From: JADJOM01 sp963817435
GTDB lineage: Bacteria > Gemmatimonadota > Gemmatimonadetes > Gemmatimonadales > GWC2-71-9
DNA: 64,000 bases
Direction: 5' to 3'
Assembly (NCBI GenBank): GCA_963817435.1
Contig: CAWFNY010000002.1
Span: forward strand, 310,001 to 374,000
Position numbers and translations under genes: made by a program. The notes below the pieces were generated by a model. That model saw nothing but the letters and a program-made list of their open reading frames with translations. It had not been told where the DNA came from and ran no database searches. This document shows positions 62,132 through 64,000 of the stretch, one piece after another. Numbering within the stretch: position 1 is the stretch's first letter; each line of letters begins with the position of its first letter.

Positions 62132-62716
62132 ATGCGTAACCATCATGATGACTGGGGTTTAGGGGAGTTCTTCGCGGAGCTGCGCGGCGGGAAGTGGGAT
62201 CAGTGGGGCCGGCAGGGAGGCCGCCGGCGGCGGGGCTCGATGTTCGAATCGGGAGACATGAAGTTCGTGATCCTGCGGCTCATCCGGGAGAAGCCTCGGC
62301 ATGGCTACGAGGTCATCAAGGCCCTCGAGGAGAAGATGGGCGGCTGCTATACCCCCTCCGCCGGCACGGTCTACCCCACGCTGCAGCTCCTGGAAGACCA
62401 GGGCTACATCCGCGCGGTCGATACCGAGGGCAAGAAGGTCTACCACATCACCCCGGAGGGGGAGCAGTACCTCAACGAGAACAAGGATGTGCTGGACGAA
62501 ATCTTCGACCGGGTGCGCGACACCGTGCGGGACCTGGCCGGCGGCTCCATGGGCGAGATGAACAGCGCCTTCGGGAATCTGGCGCGCGCGACTTATCGCC
62601 GGGCCTGGCGGAGCGGACCGGATCATCCGGCGCTCAAGCAGGTGGCGGAGATTCTCCGGAAGGCTACGGCCGAGATCGAGCAGGCGTGGGAGCCGAGCTC
62701 AACAGGACCATTGTGA
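62132..62716 (+). CDS. PadR-family transcriptional regulator
   Basis: A 194-residue PadR regulator. The N-terminal 40 residues are Gly/Arg-rich. The winged helix follows: MKFVILRLIREKPRHGYEVI, then SAGTVYPTLQLLEDQGYI as the recognition helix and KKVYHITPEGEQYL as the wing. A C-terminal dimerisation helix completes it. The target is unknown, although in related genomes PadR genes often control ADOP permeases such as the one at 55365. There is no clear Shine-Dalgarno before the ATG at 62132. Confidence 0.88.
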   Translation: MRNHHDDWGLGEFFAELRGGKWDQWGRQGGRRRRGSMFESGDMKFVILRLIREKPRHGYEVIKALEEKMGGCYTPSAGTVYPTLQLLEDQGYIRAVDTEGKKVYHITPEGEQYLNENKDVLDEIFDRVRDTVRDLAGGSMGEMNSAFGNLARATYRRAWRSGPDHPALKQVAEILRKATAEIEQAWEPSSTGPL

Positions 62717-62723
62717 GTACCCT

Positions 62724-63002
62724 ATGCATCCGCGGACAACCGATGTCGCAGTCCCCGCACCGTTCCAGGTTGCTCTGCCTTTCACCGATGACTCTCGAGG
62801 CACGGTCGACCTGAGTCCCTGGATCGATGGAAAACGCGGCGTCTTCGCCGCGCTCCAGGATCCGGCGTTCTTCGCGCAGGTTCGCGTCGACGCTGATGCA
62901 GGCACGATCGTCTGGCCGAACGGCGCCGACCTCGATCCGGACGTGCTCTACGAGGCCGCGCACGGAGCGGAGGCAGGGTCGGGGCGCGCACCGGAGAGGT
63001 GA
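62724..63002 (+). CDS. DUF2442 family protein
   Basis: A 92-residue protein of the DUF2442 family. It has the conserved run QVALPFTDDSRGTVDLSPWI, FAALQDPAFFAQVRVD, then GTIVWPNGADLDPDVLYEAA. DUF2442 proteins often sit beside DUF4160 proteins in toxin-antitoxin-like pairs, but no DUF4160 partner is next to this copy. It starts 7 bp after padR. Confidence 0.85.
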   Translation: MHPRTTDVAVPAPFQVALPFTDDSRGTVDLSPWIDGKRGVFAALQDPAFFAQVRVDADAGTIVWPNGADLDPDVLYEAAHGAEAGSGRAPER

Positions 63003-63097
63003 GCGGCGGTGAGGGCACACGACGACAGAAAGCCCCTATCGCGAAGGCGGTGGGGGCTATCCTTTGTCTCAAGTCAATGAGGGCTCGGGATGACAAA

Positions 63098-63155
63098 CAA
63101 AAGGCCCCACAGCCAAGGCTGTGAGGCCACTATCCATCGGGACGGCGGGATTCGA
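63098..63155. repeat. Partial copy of the tRNA-Pro 3' region and its terminator
   Basis: These bases repeat 63289-63346 at an offset of 191 bp. They contain a terminator-like hairpin and the 3' end of tRNA-Pro up to the T loop, where similarity stops. Confidence 0.85.
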
Positions 63156-63256
63156 CGCGTCCGGCCCGAAGGGCCGGCGCCGCCGTAAGGCGGCGAGCGG
63201 ACCGGAGCGGCGAAGCCGCGGAGGTCATACCCGCGACCATGCCCCCTGCACACTTT

Positions 63257-63286
63257 GAGGGATCCCTCGCTGCGCTCGGGATGACA
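63257..63286. repeat. Copy of the dispersed repeat upstream of the tRNA terminator
   Basis: GAGGGATCCCTCGCTGCGCT followed by CGGGATGACA matches the repeat at 53994. A truncated copy at 63076-63094 precedes the duplicated tRNA fragment in the same arrangement, and an inverted copy lies at 63577-63601. Confidence 0.8.
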
Positions 63287-63293
63287 AGAAAAA

Positions 63294-63319
63294 GGCCCCG
63301 CAGCCGAAGCTGTGAGGCC
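63294..63319 (-). terminator. Terminator of tRNA-Pro
   Basis: On the minus strand GGCC...GCTGCGGGGCC forms a hairpin with a TTCG-type loop and is followed by TTTTTCTTG, 8 bp after the tRNA. Confidence 0.75.
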
Positions 63320-63327
63320 ACTATCCA

Positions 63328-63401
63328 TCGGGACGGCGGGATTCGAACCCGCGACCCCCTGAACCCCATTCAGGTGCGCTACCGGGCTGCGCTACGTCCC
63401 G
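63328..63401 (-). tRNA. tRNA-Pro (GGG anticodon)
   Basis: Read on the minus strand, a complete cloverleaf of 74 nt: acceptor CGGGACG/CGTCCCG, D arm GCGC...GCGC, anticodon stem CCTGA/TCAGG with loop ATGGGGT (anticodon GGG) and T arm GCGGG-TTCGAAT-CCCGC, with discriminator A. CCA is not encoded. Partial copies of both halves flank it. Confidence 0.92.
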
Positions 63402-63508
63402 TCAACAAACCAACGTTTCCACTCGACCCCCTGACGACCCGGAGGCCGCGAGCCGCGGAGCGGCGAGACGGCGGAGGGTCGAGCCAAGCGAACGTAGCGA
63501 GCGACGGC

Positions 63509-63553
63509 AACCCCATTCAGGTGCGCTACCGGGCTGCGCTACGTCCCGTCAAC
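63509..63553. repeat. Partial copy of the tRNA-Pro 5' half
   Basis: These 45 bases are identical to 63362-63406, which covers the anticodon loop to the 5' end of the tRNA plus GTCAAC. The T arm and 3' acceptor strand are absent, so it is not a functional tRNA. Confidence 0.88.
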
Positions 63554-64000
63554 TACATCCCGGGCTGCGCGGAGCCTGTCCCGAGCGCAGCGAGGGATCC
63601 CGTCAACAAACCGGGCCGAAAAGCTACCCCCGGGCGAGGCTTGCCGGTAGGGCTCAATTCCTGGTCGAAGATGGGCGACCGGCCGGTCGCCCATACAGAG
63701 TAGCGCGTGACCAGCCTCAGGTTGATCTCAGCCTGGACCCTTACACCAGTCTATGATCGCTCGGGAACCGCGCCTGAGGCTAGCCGCGCGCGCCCCGGTA
63801 GGGCAGGAGCCGTACCAGCCACCCCCCAACCCCGTAAGTCGTTGCAGGACCACACCCCCGCCGGCCCGCCCCGCTCACCACGTGCCCGCCGTCACCCGCC
63901 CCGCCACCCCCCGGCGCCAGAGTCGTGGGCATTCCGCGAAGCCGTTTTCGGAGGCATCTTGCACCGGCTCGATCGTCCGCGGGAACTCTCGCAGGGCGCC
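63554..64000. other. Region without a recognised gene at the right edge
   Basis: No supported coding sequence is seen. It contains an inverted copy of the dispersed repeat (63577-63601) and a perfect 24-bp palindrome (63671-63694, ATGGGCGACCGG and its complement) followed by ACAGAGTAG. A gene may begin or end beyond the window. Confidence 0.4.

Noticed and set aside
63509..63553. Second tRNA-Pro gene
   Set aside because: Only the 5' half is present; the T arm and 3' acceptor strand are missing.

Overview
The window is about 64 kb of high-G+C bacterial chromosome. By gene content it most resembles a Gemmatimonadota-like diderm: MacB/ADOP-type permease, PadR, Uma2, DUF2442 and DUF3597 proteins, Ig-like lipoproteins, a PA2778/PA2779-like pair and a SARP-ATPase regulator with a TolB-type propeller. 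That placement rests on recalled family distributions, not on a phylogeny. There is no rRNA, CRISPR array, integrase, transposase or phage structural gene. One tRNA-Pro lies near the right end.

Left part (1-21.5 kb): the 3' portion of an amidase lipoprotein gene runs off the left edge. Divergent from it is a tightly overlapping heme operon hemA-hemD-chdC(hemQ)-hemE-hemY-hemH. It has the enzymes of the coproporphyrin-dependent branch but no hemB or hemC. Next come a large Ig-like/filamin lipoprotein, a LuxR-type response regulator, an ATPase/permease pair of a metal ABC importer, an asparagine synthetase split by a frameshift, DUF3597, cupin and YggT-like genes, a PA2779-like gene, a C39-like peptidase joined to TPR, POTRA-like and beta-barrel segments, a DJ-1/PfpI protein and a TolC-like outer-membrane protein.

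Middle-left (21.6-26.7 kb): a repeat-rich block has four Uma2 paralogues, one coupled to a YjbR/MmcQ gene. All four share a promoter that predicts leaderless mRNAs. The block contains a roughly 960-bp tandem duplication, octamer arrays and a degenerate 21-bp repeat array.

Island (27.6-48.0 kb): by eye this is less G+C-rich than its flanks. It has four convergent or divergent gene blocks. A giant divergent SEDS (FtsW/RodA-like) protein overlaps a penicillin-binding transpeptidase. A zinc-ribbon SPFH protein follows, then a coiled-coil zinc-ribbon protein, a coiled-coil protein, a bactofilin-like beta-helix protein, a zinc-ribbon protein with an FGE-sulfatase fold, a zinc-ribbon metallopeptidase, two secreted proteins and a zinc-ribbon transmembrane protein. 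Five proteins share CxxC...CxxC ribbons. I consider this the best candidate for an undescribed multi-protein envelope system.

Right part (48.7-64 kb): a multi-pass membrane protein, a frame-broken SARP-ATPase-propeller regulator, an SRPBCC-ArsR operon with twin operators and a terminator, an ADOP permease, a frame-broken GlxA-like regulator, a frame-broken M13 peptidase, a nitrilase-fold amidohydrolase, PadR, DUF2442 and tRNA-Pro flanked by partial copies of itself. Several genes carry single-base frame breaks, which may be sequencing or assembly errors.
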